Below, in pieces: positions 16,942-25,964 of a stretch of 64,000 nucleotides of DNA (the first letter of the stretch is position 1; every line of letters begins with the position of its first letter). Below the pieces are notes generated by a model. That model was not told the origin of the DNA, searched no databases, and worked only from the letters and a program-made list of their open reading frames with translations. The DNA is taken from contig JBFMHP010000027.1 of the NCBI GenBank assembly GCA_040752855.1, forward strand, positions 1 to 64,000, written 5' to 3'. Made by a program: the position numbers and the translations under genes. This DNA comes from JBFMHP01 sp040752855. GTDB taxonomy: Bacteria; Pseudomonadota; Gammaproteobacteria; RBG-16-57-12.

Positions 16942-19329
16942 ATGGGGCGTAGACTTGCCTTACTGACCGCAGCCGTTCTGTTGGCCAATTCCGGTGGCGC
17001 ATATGCCTTAGGCCTTGGCGATATTCAGATGAATTCCGCACTGAATCAGCGTATGGACGCGGTGATTGAACTGAAATCCGTCCGGGAAGGCGACCTGGAT
17101 GGCCTGAAAATCTCTCTGGCGGACAGCGAAATCTTCAAACAGCACGGCGTGGACCGGCTCGATTATCTTTCGACGCTGAGTTTTGAGCTGATGAAAAGAC
17201 CCGATGGCACCCCCTACATCAAGGTGACATCCCCCCAAGCGATCCGCGAACCGTTTCTGAACTTCCTGGTTGATATTCAATGGTCGAGCGGCCGCATGGT
17301 CCGCCAATATACCGTGCTGGTCGATCCTCCGACGATTACCGAAGAGGCCCCGGCCGCCCCGATCGAGGCGCCGGTGGTAAGCGAGCCGAGCACGGTGGTG
17401 CGTACCGAGAACCTCTACGCCCCTGTGCCGGAGCCGGTCCAGATCGCTCCGCCCGCCCAGGACGTTCCCGTGGAAGCACCTCCCGTGGCGGATCGGATGG
17501 GAACACCCGAGCCGGCCGCGACGGCGGAAGGCGGGATGGAATACGGTCGCAGCCAGCGTAATGACACGCTCCTGAGCATCGCCAAGCAGATGCGTCCGAA
17601 TGACAGCGTCTCGATCGAACAGGTGATGCTGGCGCTGCTGCGCGATAATCCGAACGCCTTCTATCGTAACAACGTGAATAACCTCAAGGCCGGCTACGTG
17701 CTGCGCATCAAGGATGTGTCGCAGATCGCCTCGATCAGCGCCGAGGAAGCGAGCCGTGAGATCGGTCGCCAGCATCAGGAGTGGAGGGGGACGAGTTACG
17801 CCTCCGCTGCTCCCGCTCAACGGTCTGCGGGTGGTGAAGCTCGCGCCCCTGCGCAAGCGGCGGCCGCTGGCGAGGCCGGCGCCCCGGCGGCGGCAAGCGA
17901 AGAGGCGCGCTTGCGCCTGGTCAGCCCCGGCAACCAGATGCTGGCATCCGCCGGCACTGGCGCCGGCGACCAAGCAGCGAATCAGGCATTGCAGGATGCC
18001 TTGGCCGTGGCCAATGAGGCATTGACCGCCAGCCAGTCTGAAAAAGAGGAGATGAGCAAGCGCGTCAAGGCCCTGGAGGAACAGGTCCAATCGATGCAGA
18101 AACTCGTCAAGCTCAAGGATGAACAGCTGGCATCGATGGCGGCGCAGAGCGCCGAGGCGGAAGGCGACGCTGGCGATATTCTGAGCAATCCGCTGGTGCT
18201 TGGGATACTCGCCGTTGTCGTGGTCTTGGTGGGTGTGTTGGGCTATCTGCTCATGCGCCGCCGCAAGGAGACTGATTTTCACGAAAGCATCCTGAGCCAG
18301 TCCGTTGCGGTGACGGCGCCCGAGGACGAGTTTGTCTCACCGACGCGTCCGGCTGCCGGAGCGGCCGCCGTGGCCGGGACCGAGAAACCGGTGGTGGCGG
18401 ATCGCGAGGAAAGTTCGCTGCTGACCGACTTCACGACGACCACGATGGAGGGGCTTCAGTCTGATGTCGGCGAAATCGACCCGATGTCCGAGGCCGACGT
18501 CTATCTCGCCTATGGCCGCTACAATCAGGCCGAGGACATCATCAAACAGGCGATCGCCTCTGATCCGACGCGCGAGGATTTCCGCTTCAAGCTGCTGGAG
18601 ATTCATCATGCCGCCAAGGATAAGAACAAGTTCGTCGAGCAGGCGGAGACCCTGCGCGGCCTGCTCGGTGGCACCAGCGGCGCCACCTGGGCGCGGGTGG
18701 CGGAGATGGGGCGCGAGCTTTATCCCGAGCATCCCCTGTTCGCCGGGACCGGCGTGAATGCCTCCGAGGATGCAGTGGAAAGCGCGCTGGATTTCGACTT
18801 CGAGAACCTGGACCGACCGGCCAAGGCGGCCCCCGCTCCGGCGGCTGCTCAAGCAACTGAGGCCAACAGTCTGGAATTTGATCTGGGTGATTTCGGCGAC
18901 TTTGCCAAGGCACCGCCGGCCAAGCAGCCGCAAGTCGAGTTGGAAGAAGCGCTCGATTTCGAGACGCTGTCATTCGAATCAAAGCCCGAGGCCAAGCCGG
19001 AAGCAAGTCCCGCAGCGAAACGGCCGGAAGAAAAGGAAGAGATCGAATTCGATCTGGGCGATTTGGCCTTCGCCGAGGAGGCCATGAAGTCCGGCGAGGT
19101 CGAGCCCCTGCCTGGCTTCGAGAAGATGGAACTCGACATGAAGAAACCGGCGGCCGAACCCAATCCGTTCTCCGATCTCGATGAAGTCGGCACCAAGCTC
19201 GATCTGGCCAAGGCCTACATCGACATGGAGGACAAGGAAGGCGCGCAGAGCATTCTCGAAGAAGTGCTCCAGGAAGGTAACGACGATCAGAAACGTCAGG
19301 CCAATGAGCTGATGCGCAAGCTCGGCTAG
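16942..19329 (+). CDS. fimV: FimV-type polar hub protein with LysM region
   Basis: FimV is a large inner-membrane protein needed for type IV pilus assembly and polar organisation. From ATG 16942 the protein has 795 residues. It has a signal peptide (MGRRLALLTAAVLLANSGG...AYA), then LGLGDIQMNSALNQRMDAVI, the FimV N-terminal motif. A LysM-like region lies at about 190-250, followed by a coiled coil at about 350-405 and a membrane segment (about 423-444). The long acidic cytoplasmic part has TPR-like helices and ends with the FimV C-terminal module (KLDLAKAYIDMEDKEGAQSI). ATG 16918 is in frame, but AAAGGGA lies seven bases upstream of 16942. The stop lies within CTAG, where a repeat has inserted. 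Confidence 0.92.
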   Translation: MGRRLALLTAAVLLANSGGAYALGLGDIQMNSALNQRMDAVIELKSVREGDLDGLKISLADSEIFKQHGVDRLDYLSTLSFELMKRPDGTPYIKVTSPQAIREPFLNFLVDIQWSSGRMVRQYTVLVDPPTITEEAPAAPIEAPVVSEPSTVVRTENLYAPVPEPVQIAPPAQDVPVEAPPVADRMGTPEPAATAEGGMEYGRSQRNDTLLSIAKQMRPNDSVSIEQVMLALLRDNPNAFYRNNVNNLKAGYVLRIKDVSQIASISAEEASREIGRQHQEWRGTSYASAAPAQRSAGGEARAPAQAAAAGEAGAPAAASEEARLRLVSPGNQMLASAGTGAGDQAANQALQDALAVANEALTASQSEKEEMSKRVKALEEQVQSMQKLVKLKDEQLASMAAQSAEAEGDAGDILSNPLVLGILAVVVVLVGVLGYLLMRRRKETDFHESILSQSVAVTAPEDEFVSPTRPAAGAAAVAGTEKPVVADREESSLLTDFTTTTMEGLQSDVGEIDPMSEADVYLAYGRYNQAEDIIKQAIASDPTREDFRFKLLEIHHAAKDKNKFVEQAETLRGLLGGTSGATWARVAEMGRELYPEHPLFAGTGVNASEDAVESALDFDFENLDRPAKAAPAPAAAQATEANSLEFDLGDFGDFAKAPPAKQPQVELEEALDFETLSFESKPEAKPEASPAAKRPEEKEEIEFDLGDLAFAEEAMKSGEVEPLPGFEKMELDMKKPAAEPNPFSDLDEVGTKLDLAKAYIDMEDKEGAQSILEEVLQEGNDDQKRQANELMRKLG

Positions 19330-19510
19330 CCCGGATATTTCACCACGAGTCGTAGCGAGGGCGCGTAATCCATTGAAGATTCGAGACGCACGGAGCTTTT
19401 GACGGTGAAGGCATAGTCGACACTATGTCGAACCGGCAAAAGCGAGTACGTCACGAAGATTCAATGGATTACGCGCCCGCAGTAGATTCGTGGTGAAATA
19501 TCTGGGCTTG
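19326..19510. repeat. Palindromic repeat family A, copy 3 (177 bp, inverted relative to copy 1)
   Basis: The element (19330-19506) has the same ends and length as copy 1 at 6119 but the opposite orientation: its sequence matches the reverse complement of copy 1, including a shared centre around GTCGACA. The left flank is CTAG (19326-19329), containing the fimV stop codon. The right flank is CTTG, one base off CTAG, suggesting an older insertion whose target duplication has decayed. Confidence 0.85.
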
Positions 19511-19529
19511 CGTCCAATGCTGTATAATT

Positions 19530-19570
19530 CAAGGCCCGCTTGGGATATCCTGAGCGGGCCTTGTGTTTTT
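19530..19570 (+). terminator. Rho-independent terminator downstream of fimV
   Basis: CAAGGCCCGCT (19530-19540) pairs perfectly with AGCGGGCCTTG (19553-19563) across a 12-base loop, followed by TGTTTTT. It separates the leu-asd-fimV run from the membrane-protein/truA/trp run. TATAAT at 19523-19528 lies directly in front, but I see no matching -35 element. Confidence 0.8.
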
Positions 19571-19596
19571 CAAACATTTCTCATGACAGGTCGGGC

Positions 19597-20265
19597 GTGC
19601 ATCCTGCCATACGCATCATCAGTTTTCTGGTCTTCGCCGCCGGTATCATCTACAGCGGCTGGCCGCAGCTGCTCGTGGGCATGTTGCTGCTGCTGATGTC
19701 TTTCCTTGGCTTCTCAACGGTTCAGTGGGCGCCGGCCATTCGAATGGTGGCGCGGCTGCGTTGGCTGCTGCTCTCCATCGTCGTGATCTATCTCTTTTTC
19801 ACGCCTGGCGTTCCGCTGGGTGGTTCGACTTCATCTTGGATGCCGAGCGTGGAAGGGGTGGATGCCGGCCTGCATCGGCTGTTGTGCCTGATTGGTTTGG
19901 TCCTGGGTGTGAGCCTGCTGCTTCAGACGACGGGGCGCGAATCACTGATCGGTGGGATGCTCTGGCTGGCCGCGCCTTTGCGTCGGTGGGGATGGGATAC
20001 GAGCCGTCTCGCCTTGCGCATGGTGTTAACCATGGAGGCAGTTACAGTGATGCAGGCATCCCAGGCACCGCGGTCGGAACAGCCACAGGGTCTGACACAG
20101 CGCGTCGCGTATTTGGCATCCCAGCTGGTTTCCAGGTTCGTGCAGGTGACTGAACAGGCAGAGCGCGAACCGGCGCGTGAAGTCGTTATACCAGTCCTAT
20201 TGGCGCCAGCCTGGTATCAATGGCTGGTGCCGCTCGCATTATTGGGAGGTTTTTATTTGTTATGA
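19597..20265 (+). CDS. Predicted EcfT/CbiQ-like membrane protein
   Basis: From GTG 19597 the protein has 222 residues. It opens with HPAIRIISFLVFAAGI, which resembles the HP-x-x-K/R start of CbiQ/EcfT energy-coupling transmembrane proteins, and has about five hydrophobic segments. LLLQTTGRESLIGGMLWLAAPLRRWGWDTSRLALRMVLTM has the T-(4-5)-L-x(6-8)-PL-x(8-10)-L-x-R-spacing seen in EcfT. The usual ATPase and substrate-binding partners of an ECF transporter are not nearby. The gene overlaps truA by four bases (ATGA), implying translational coupling. Upstream extension to 19540 is open but would read through the terminator hairpin, so the shorter form is preferred. Confidence 0.6.
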   Translation: MHPAIRIISFLVFAAGIIYSGWPQLLVGMLLLLMSFLGFSTVQWAPAIRMVARLRWLLLSIVVIYLFFTPGVPLGGSTSSWMPSVEGVDAGLHRLLCLIGLVLGVSLLLQTTGRESLIGGMLWLAAPLRRWGWDTSRLALRMVLTMEAVTVMQASQAPRSEQPQGLTQRVAYLASQLVSRFVQVTEQAEREPAREVVIPVLLAPAWYQWLVPLALLGGFYLL

Positions 20266-21041
20266 GAATCGCCGCCTGTGTGGAATATAGCGGCAAGTCG
20301 TATCACGGTTGGCAGAGGCAAAATCACGCCAATAGCGTGCAGGCATGCGTGGAAGAGGCACTGTCCAAAGTGGCGGCACATCCAGTTTCGGTCGTCTGCG
20401 CCGGCCGCACCGACGCCGGTGTGCACGGGGTCGGTCAGGTGATCCATTTCGATACCGAGGCGCGCCGCGACATGCGCGCTTGGGTATATGGCGGTAATTC
20501 CAATCTGCCAAAATCGATTGCCATCACCTGGGCGAAAGAGGTCGATGAGCGGTTTCACGCACGCTTTTCCGCGCTCTCGCGCAGTTATCGTTATGTGATC
20601 TTCAACCGCGAGGTGCGCCCGAGTTTTCTTGCTTGGCGCACGACCTGGGAGTATCGGCCGCTCGATGTGGCGCGGATGCAGGAGGCCGCCCAGCATCTGA
20701 TCGGCGAGCATGACTTCACCTCCTACCGTGCTTTGGCGTGCCAGGCCAAGAGTCCGGTGCGCAACGTGATGCGCCTGGAGGTCAGCCGGCGCGAGGATCT
20801 GGTGCTGATCGATATCGAGGCCAATGCCTTCCTGCATCACATGGTGCGCAATATCGCCGGGGTGTTGATGACCATCGGCGCCGGGGAGCAAGAACCCCTC
20901 TGGGCCAAGGAGGTGCTGGAACATCGCGATCGCACCCTGGGCGGGGTGACCGCCCACCCTTCCGGACTGTATTTCATGGGCGTAAAATACCCGGACGAAT
21001 TCGCCATCCCAGCGCCCGCCCCGACCGCGATGGTCTGGTAA
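20262..21041 (+). CDS. truA: tRNA pseudouridine(38-40) synthase
   Basis: TruA makes pseudouridine at positions 38-40 of the anticodon arm of many tRNAs. The 259-residue product begins MRIAACVEYSGKSYHGWQRQ and has CAGRTDAGVHG with the catalytic Asp51, followed by RYVIFNR and NAFLHHMVRNIAGVLM. Length is standard. The ATG at 20262 overlaps the previous stop and has a good GGGAGGT ribosome-binding site; an upstream GTG-type extension is not needed. truA next to fimV/usg and before accD is a conserved gammaproteobacterial arrangement. Confidence 0.97.
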   Translation: MRIAACVEYSGKSYHGWQRQNHANSVQACVEEALSKVAAHPVSVVCAGRTDAGVHGVGQVIHFDTEARRDMRAWVYGGNSNLPKSIAITWAKEVDERFHARFSALSRSYRYVIFNREVRPSFLAWRTTWEYRPLDVARMQEAAQHLIGEHDFTSYRALACQAKSPVRNVMRLEVSRREDLVLIDIEANAFLHHMVRNIAGVLMTIGAGEQEPLWAKEVLEHRDRTLGGVTAHPSGLYFMGVKYPDEFAIPAPAPTAMVW

Positions 21042-21062
21042 CTACAGGAATTTAAGCATTTT

Positions 21063-21689
21063 ATGCCTATCCGCGTTAAAATATGCGGCATTACACGCCC
21101 CGAGGATGCCTTGGCGGCGGCGCGCGCGGGTGCCGATGCGATTGGGCTGGTGTTTTATGCCCAAAGCCCGCGCGCGGTCAGCATTGAACAGGCGCGGGCG
21201 GTGTTGCAGGTGTTGCCGCCGTTTGTGACCACGGTCGGGTTGTTCGTCGATGCCGAGCCCGACAGAATCGAGGAAGTGTTGGCGGGTGTGCCACTGGATC
21301 TGTTGCAGTTTCATGGCGATGAGACCCCGGAACAGTGTGAGCGTTTTCACCGTCCTTATCTCAAGGTGGTGCGCATGAGGCCCGGTGTGGACCTTGCCGA
21401 ATACGCCCGCAGGTATCACAATGCGCGGGCCTTGCTGCTGGATACTTATCAACCGGGAGTTCCTGGCGGGACCGGGGAGTCCTTCGATTGGGGCCGGGTG
21501 CCGGTGAGTTTGGACAAACCGATCGTGTTGGCCGGCGGCCTGACGCCCGGCAATGTCGCCGCGGCGATCACTGCCGTACGGCCCTATGCCGTGGATGTCA
21601 GTGGCGGCGTGGAGTCGGCCAAGGGGATCAAAGACGCCGCCAAGATGGCCGCGTTCATCAAAGAGGTAAGACGTGTCGAGTCAGAATAA
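21063..21689 (+). CDS. trpF: Phosphoribosylanthranilate isomerase
   Basis: TrpF catalyses the Amadori rearrangement of phosphoribosylanthranilate in tryptophan synthesis. The 208-residue (beta/alpha)8 protein begins MPIRVKICGITRPEDALAA, with the catalytic general-base cysteine at residue 8, and ends with the phosphate-binding DVSGGVESAKGIKD. Length is normal for the monofunctional enzyme. It overlaps trpB by 17 bases, indicating a coupled trpFBA operon. Confidence 0.97.
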   Translation: MPIRVKICGITRPEDALAAARAGADAIGLVFYAQSPRAVSIEQARAVLQVLPPFVTTVGLFVDAEPDRIEEVLAGVPLDLLQFHGDETPEQCERFHRPYLKVVRMRPGVDLAEYARRYHNARALLLDTYQPGVPGGTGESFDWGRVPVSLDKPIVLAGGLTPGNVAAAITAVRPYAVDVSGGVESAKGIKDAAKMAAFIKEVRRVESE

Positions 21690-22905
21690 AGCGCAAACGA
21701 GTTGGGCGGACCTGCCGCAATTGCCCGATGCCCGCGGGCATTTCGGCGTTTACGGCGGTGTGTTCGTGGCCGAAACCTTGATGGAGGCGCTCGACGAACT
21801 GCGCCAGGCCTATGAGCAGTGCCAACGCGATCCCAGCTTCCAGGCCGAGCTGGACAAGGACCTGCACGACTACGTCGGCCGCCCCTCGCCGCTGTATTTC
21901 GCCGAGCGCCTCACCCGGCAATGCGGCGGCGCGCGGATCTATCTCAAGCGCGAAGACCTCAATCACACTGGGGCGCACAAGATCAACAACACCGTCGGCC
22001 AGGCGCTGCTGGCCAAACGCATGGGCAAGACGCGCATCATCGCCGAGACCGGCGCCGGTCAGCACGGTGTGGCCTCGGCCACCGTTGCCGCGCGCCTCGG
22101 TCTGGAGTGCGTGGTCTACATGGGGTCCGAGGACGTCAAGCGCCAGGCGCTCAATGTCTACCGCATGAAGCTGCTGGGCGCGACCGTGGTGCCGGTGGAA
22201 TCCGGTTCCAAGACCCTCAAAGACGCGCTCAACGAAGCGATGCGCGACTGGGTCACCAATATCGACAACACCTTCTACATCATCGGCACCGTCGCCGGCC
22301 CGCATCCGTATCCGGCGATGGTGCGCGACTTCCAGGCGGTGATCGGCCGCGAGGCGCGCGCCCAATGCCTGGAGCAGACCGGGCGCCTGCCCGATGCCCT
22401 GGTCGCCTGCGTGGGCGGCGGTTCCAATGCCATCGGGCTGTTCTATCCGTTTCTGCGCGATGACGGTGTGGCCATGTACGGCGTCGAGGCCGCCGGTGAC
22501 GGGATCGAGACCGGCCGCCACGCCGCGACCTTGTGTGCCGGCCGCCCCGGGGTACTGCACGGCAACCGCACCTATCTGATCGAAAGCGATGACGGCCAGA
22601 TCATCGAAACCCATTCAATCTCCGCAGGGTTAGATTACCCAGGCGTCGGCCCGGAACACGCCTGGCTGAAGGACGTCGGTCGCGCGCAGTATGTTCCCAT
22701 CACTGACCGCGAGGCGCTCGACGCCTTCCACACCGTGACCCGCACCGAAGGCATCATGCCAGCCCTCGAATCTAGTCATGCCCTGGCCTATGCCATGAAG
22801 CTGGCGCCGACCATGGGCAAGGACCAGATCCTGGTGGTCAATCTGTCCGGCCGTGGCGACAAGGACATCCACACCGTCGCCGCGCGGGACGGGATCACGT
22901 TTTGA
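21673..22905 (+). CDS. trpB: Tryptophan synthase, beta subunit
   Basis: TrpB condenses indole with serine using pyridoxal phosphate. The 410-residue product starts at GTG 21673 with an AAGAGGT ribosome-binding site inside trpF. It contains LNHTGAHKINN with the PLP lysine at residue 103, the catalytic glutamate in AETGAGQHG, and the phosphate-binding GGGSNAIG. It is full length. trpA follows 20 bases later. The other trp genes (trpE, G, D, C) are not in the window. Confidence 0.98.
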   Translation: MSSQNKAQTSWADLPQLPDARGHFGVYGGVFVAETLMEALDELRQAYEQCQRDPSFQAELDKDLHDYVGRPSPLYFAERLTRQCGGARIYLKREDLNHTGAHKINNTVGQALLAKRMGKTRIIAETGAGQHGVASATVAARLGLECVVYMGSEDVKRQALNVYRMKLLGATVVPVESGSKTLKDALNEAMRDWVTNIDNTFYIIGTVAGPHPYPAMVRDFQAVIGREARAQCLEQTGRLPDALVACVGGGSNAIGLFYPFLRDDGVAMYGVEAAGDGIETGRHAATLCAGRPGVLHGNRTYLIESDDGQIIETHSISAGLDYPGVGPEHAWLKDVGRAQYVPITDREALDAFHTVTRTEGIMPALESSHALAYAMKLAPTMGKDQILVVNLSGRGDKDIHTVAARDGITF

Positions 22906-22925
22906 GCCTCGGGAAGAAGACAAAA

Positions 22926-23735
22926 ATGAGTCGTATTGCAGCTTGTTTTGAACGCCTGCGCGGCCAGGGCCGCAAGGCCTTGGTTCCCTACATCACCGCG
23001 GGCGATCCCGATCCGGGGCTCACCGTGCCCCTGATGCACGCCATGGTCGAGGCCGGGGCCAACATCCTCGAACTCGGGGTGCCGTTTTCCGATCCCATGG
23101 CCGACGGGCCGGTGATCCAGCGTGCCAGCGAGCGGGCGCTCTCGCACGGCGTGTCGCTGCACGATGTGTTGCAGATGGTGCGCGAGTTCCGCAAACAGGA
23201 CGCCACCACGCCGGTGGTGCTGATGGGCTATCTCAACCCGGTGGAGGTCATGGGCTACGAGGCCTTCGCCCGCGCCGCGGCCGAGGCCGGCGTCGATGGG
23301 GTGCTCACCGTGGACATGCCGCCGGAAGAGGGCGTGGGATACAGCGCGGCGCTGCGCGCCGCCGGGCTCGACACCATCTTCCTGGTCGCACCGACGAGCA
23401 GCGCCGCGCGCATCAAGATGCTGGGGCAGGCGGCCTCGGGATTTGTCTATTATGTATCGCTGAAGGGCGTGACCGGCGCCGGGCACCTGGATGTCAACGC
23501 GGTGGCCGACAAGGTCGCGCGGATGCGCCAGGACATTCGCCTGCCGATCGGTGTCGGCTTCGGCATCAAGGATGCCGCGAGCGCCGCGCAGGTCGGCGCG
23601 GCGGCCGATGCCGTCGTCGTCGGCAGCGCCCTGGTACGCAAGATCGAGGAACACCATGACGACCACGGGCGCATCATCGCCGAGATCGTCTCACTGCTGT
23701 CGAGCATGCGTCGCGCGCTCGATGACTTGAACTAA
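22926..23735 (+). CDS. trpA: Tryptophan synthase, alpha subunit
   Basis: TrpA cleaves indole-3-glycerol phosphate and channels indole to TrpB. The product has 269 residues from ATG 22926, with GGGAAGAAG upstream. Catalytic Glu49 (NILELGVPFSDP) and Asp60 (PMADGPVIQ) are at the same numbers as in the E. coli enzyme, and YYVSLKGVTGA is loop 6. An in-frame TTG at 22902 could extend it by eight residues but is unnecessary. Confidence 0.98.
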   Translation: MSRIAACFERLRGQGRKALVPYITAGDPDPGLTVPLMHAMVEAGANILELGVPFSDPMADGPVIQRASERALSHGVSLHDVLQMVREFRKQDATTPVVLMGYLNPVEVMGYEAFARAAAEAGVDGVLTVDMPPEEGVGYSAALRAAGLDTIFLVAPTSSAARIKMLGQAASGFVYYVSLKGVTGAGHLDVNAVADKVARMRQDIRLPIGVGFGIKDAASAAQVGAAADAVVVGSALVRKIEEHHDDHGRIIAEIVSLLSSMRRALDDLN

Positions 23736-23759
23736 CGTCAACTCGCGGAAACTCTTCCT

Positions 23760-24611
23760 ATGAGCTGGATACAAAAACTCATTCCCTCCAAGATTCGCAC
23801 CGAGGCGGATGTCAAAAAGACCGTCCCCGAGGGCGTCTGGACCAAATGCACCGAATGCAGCTCGGTGCTCTACCGCCCGGAGCTGGAGCGCAATCTCTTC
23901 GTCTGCCCGAAGTGCGATCATCACATGCGCATCTCCGCGCGCGATCGTCTGAATGGATTCCTCGATCCGGACGGGCGTATCGAGATCGGCGCCGCGCTCG
24001 AGCCGGTCGACGTGCTCAAGTTCAAGGACAGCAAGCGCTACAAGGATCGCATCACGCAATATCAGAAAAGCTCCGGCGAAAAAGATGCCCTGATCGCGAT
24101 GCAAGGCAAGCTCAAGGGCATGCCGATCGTGGCGGCGGCCTTCGAATTCAATTTTATGGGCGGTTCGATGGGCTCGGTGGTCGGCGAGCGCTTCGTGCGC
24201 GCGGTGAATGTCTGCCTGGAGCACGATCTGCCGTATGTCTGCTTCTGCGCCAGCGGCGGCGCCCGCATGCAAGAAGGCCTGTTTTCGCTGATGCAGATGG
24301 CCAAGACCAGCGCGGCGCTTACCAAGATGAGCCAAGCGGGCCTGCCGTATATCGCGGTGATGACCGATCCGACCATGGGTGGGGTCTCCGCCAGCTTCGC
24401 CATGTTGGGGGATGTGAATGTCGCCGAGCCCAAGGCCTTGATCGGCTTCGCCGGTCCGCGCGTCATCGAGCAGACCGTGCGCCAGACCTTGCCGGAAGGC
24501 TTTCAGACCAGCGAATTCCTGCTCGAGCACGGCGCGATCGATATGATCATCCGGCGCCATGACATGCGCGATCGTCTGGCCAATGTCATCTCGATCTTGA
24601 TGAACCACTGA
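23760..24611 (+). CDS. accD: Acetyl-CoA carboxylase carboxyltransferase, beta subunit
   Basis: AccD, with AccA, transfers the carboxyl group from biotin to acetyl-CoA to give malonyl-CoA. The 283-residue product has the N-terminal four-cysteine zinc ribbon (Cys30, Cys33, Cys49, Cys52 in KCTECSSVLYRPELERNLFV CPKC) and the crotonase-fold core with FMGGSMGSVVGERFVRA, CASGGARMQEGLFSLMQMAK and PTMGGVSASFAMLGDV. Length is standard. The order trp-accD-folC-dedD-cvpA-purF is conserved among gammaproteobacteria. Confidence 0.98.
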   Translation: MSWIQKLIPSKIRTEADVKKTVPEGVWTKCTECSSVLYRPELERNLFVCPKCDHHMRISARDRLNGFLDPDGRIEIGAALEPVDVLKFKDSKRYKDRITQYQKSSGEKDALIAMQGKLKGMPIVAAAFEFNFMGGSMGSVVGERFVRAVNVCLEHDLPYVCFCASGGARMQEGLFSLMQMAKTSAALTKMSQAGLPYIAVMTDPTMGGVSASFAMLGDVNVAEPKALIGFAGPRVIEQTVRQTLPEGFQTSEFLLEHGAIDMIIRRHDMRDRLANVISILMNH

Positions 24612-24638
24612 GTCCGGAAGTCGTGAATCCTTAGGCCG

Positions 24639-25964
24639 ATGCGTTTTCAGACTTTAGCGGAGTGGTTGGCCTGGCAGGAGCAGCTCCATCCTGCCGAGAT
24701 CGAACTGGGGCTCGAACGGGTCGCGGCGGTCTATCAGCGGCTTCAGCCCGCCAAGCGCCCGCCCAAGGTGATCACCGTGGGCGGCACCAACGGCAAGGGC
24801 TCCAGCGTCGCCCTGCTCACGGCCATCTATCAGGCCGCTGGCTACCGGGTGGGTTGCTACACCTCGCCCCATCTGCTGCGCTACACCGAGCGTATCTGCA
24901 TCAACGGGGTGGAGGTCGAGGAACAGATTTTGTGCGCGGCCTTTGACCGTGTTGACCAAGCGCGCGGCGCCACCTCTCTGACCTATTTTGAATTCGGCAC
25001 CCTCGCGGCGCTCGATATCTTCAATCGCACGGACCTGGATGTGGTGATACTCGAAGTCGGCATGGGCGGGCGGCTCGATGCCGTCAATATCATCGATCCC
25101 GATGTCGCCTTGATCACCAACGTGGCGCTCGATCATCAGGATTGGCTCGGGGAGGACCGCGAGCAGATCGCCTTCGAGAAGGCCGGTATCCTGCGCGGGC
25201 AGCGCCCGGCGGTGTTCGGTGAGGCGGATATGCCGCAGCGGCTGGCCGGAGTGGTGGAGGAGAAAGCGGTGGATCTGCGCTGTTTCGGCCGGGATTTCGG
25301 CTATGAGCGCAGCGGCGGTCAGTGGCGCTGGTGGAGCGCGGCGCGCCAGCGTGAGGCGCTGCCGTTACCGGCGCTGCGCGGTGAGTTTCAATTGCAAAAC
25401 GCCGCCGCCGTGCTGATGGTGCTGGAACTAATGCAAGAACGCCTGCCGGTGTCACAGCAGTCGATCCGCGAGGGATTGTTGCAGGTGAAGGTGGCGGGGC
25501 GGTTTCAAGTTTTTCCCGGGCAGGTGCAGCAGATCGTCGATGTGGCGCACAACCCGCACGCCGCCGCCACACTGGCGCGCAATCTGCGCGACACCGAATG
25601 CCTGGGGCGCACCTTGGCCGTAATGGGTATGATGCGCGACAAGGACATCGCCGAGGTCATCCGCCTCATGGCGGAGGAGATCGACGCGTGGTTTGTCGGC
25701 GGCCTGGCGCTGCCGCGCGCGGCGACCGGCGCGGAGTTGCGCGCGGCGTTTGACCAAGCCGGGATTGATGCAGCGGTGGTTCAGGTGTATCCGGAGATCA
25801 CACAGGCCTATCGTCAGGCATTGGAGCAGGCCCGCCCCGCCGATCGGCTGGTGATATTTGGTTCCTTTTATGTGGTGGCCGCGGTGCTGCCGGTGTTAGT
25901 GACGAATGTAGCGAAGCTTCCCGAGGTCAGCGGATGGAACACAATCCAATCAAACAGCGATTAG
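24639..25964 (+). CDS. folC: Dihydrofolate synthase / folylpolyglutamate synthase
   Basis: FolC joins glutamate to dihydropteroate and extends the polyglutamate tail of folates. The 441-residue product has the Mur-ligase-type ATP loop VITVGGTNGKGSSVALLTAI (about residues 45-64), SPHLLRYTERICING, and ILEVGMGGRLDAVNIIDPD, all family signatures, and a C-terminal ligase domain with VDVAHNPHAA. Its 3' end overlaps the dedD start by 31 bases, consistent with one operon. Confidence 0.97.
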   Translation: MRFQTLAEWLAWQEQLHPAEIELGLERVAAVYQRLQPAKRPPKVITVGGTNGKGSSVALLTAIYQAAGYRVGCYTSPHLLRYTERICINGVEVEEQILCAAFDRVDQARGATSLTYFEFGTLAALDIFNRTDLDVVILEVGMGGRLDAVNIIDPDVALITNVALDHQDWLGEDREQIAFEKAGILRGQRPAVFGEADMPQRLAGVVEEKAVDLRCFGRDFGYERSGGQWRWWSAARQREALPLPALRGEFQLQNAAAVLMVLELMQERLPVSQQSIREGLLQVKVAGRFQVFPGQVQQIVDVAHNPHAAATLARNLRDTECLGRTLAVMGMMRDKDIAEVIRLMAEEIDAWFVGGLALPRAATGAELRAAFDQAGIDAAVVQVYPEITQAYRQALEQARPADRLVIFGSFYVVAAVLPVLVTNVAKLPEVSGWNTIQSNSD

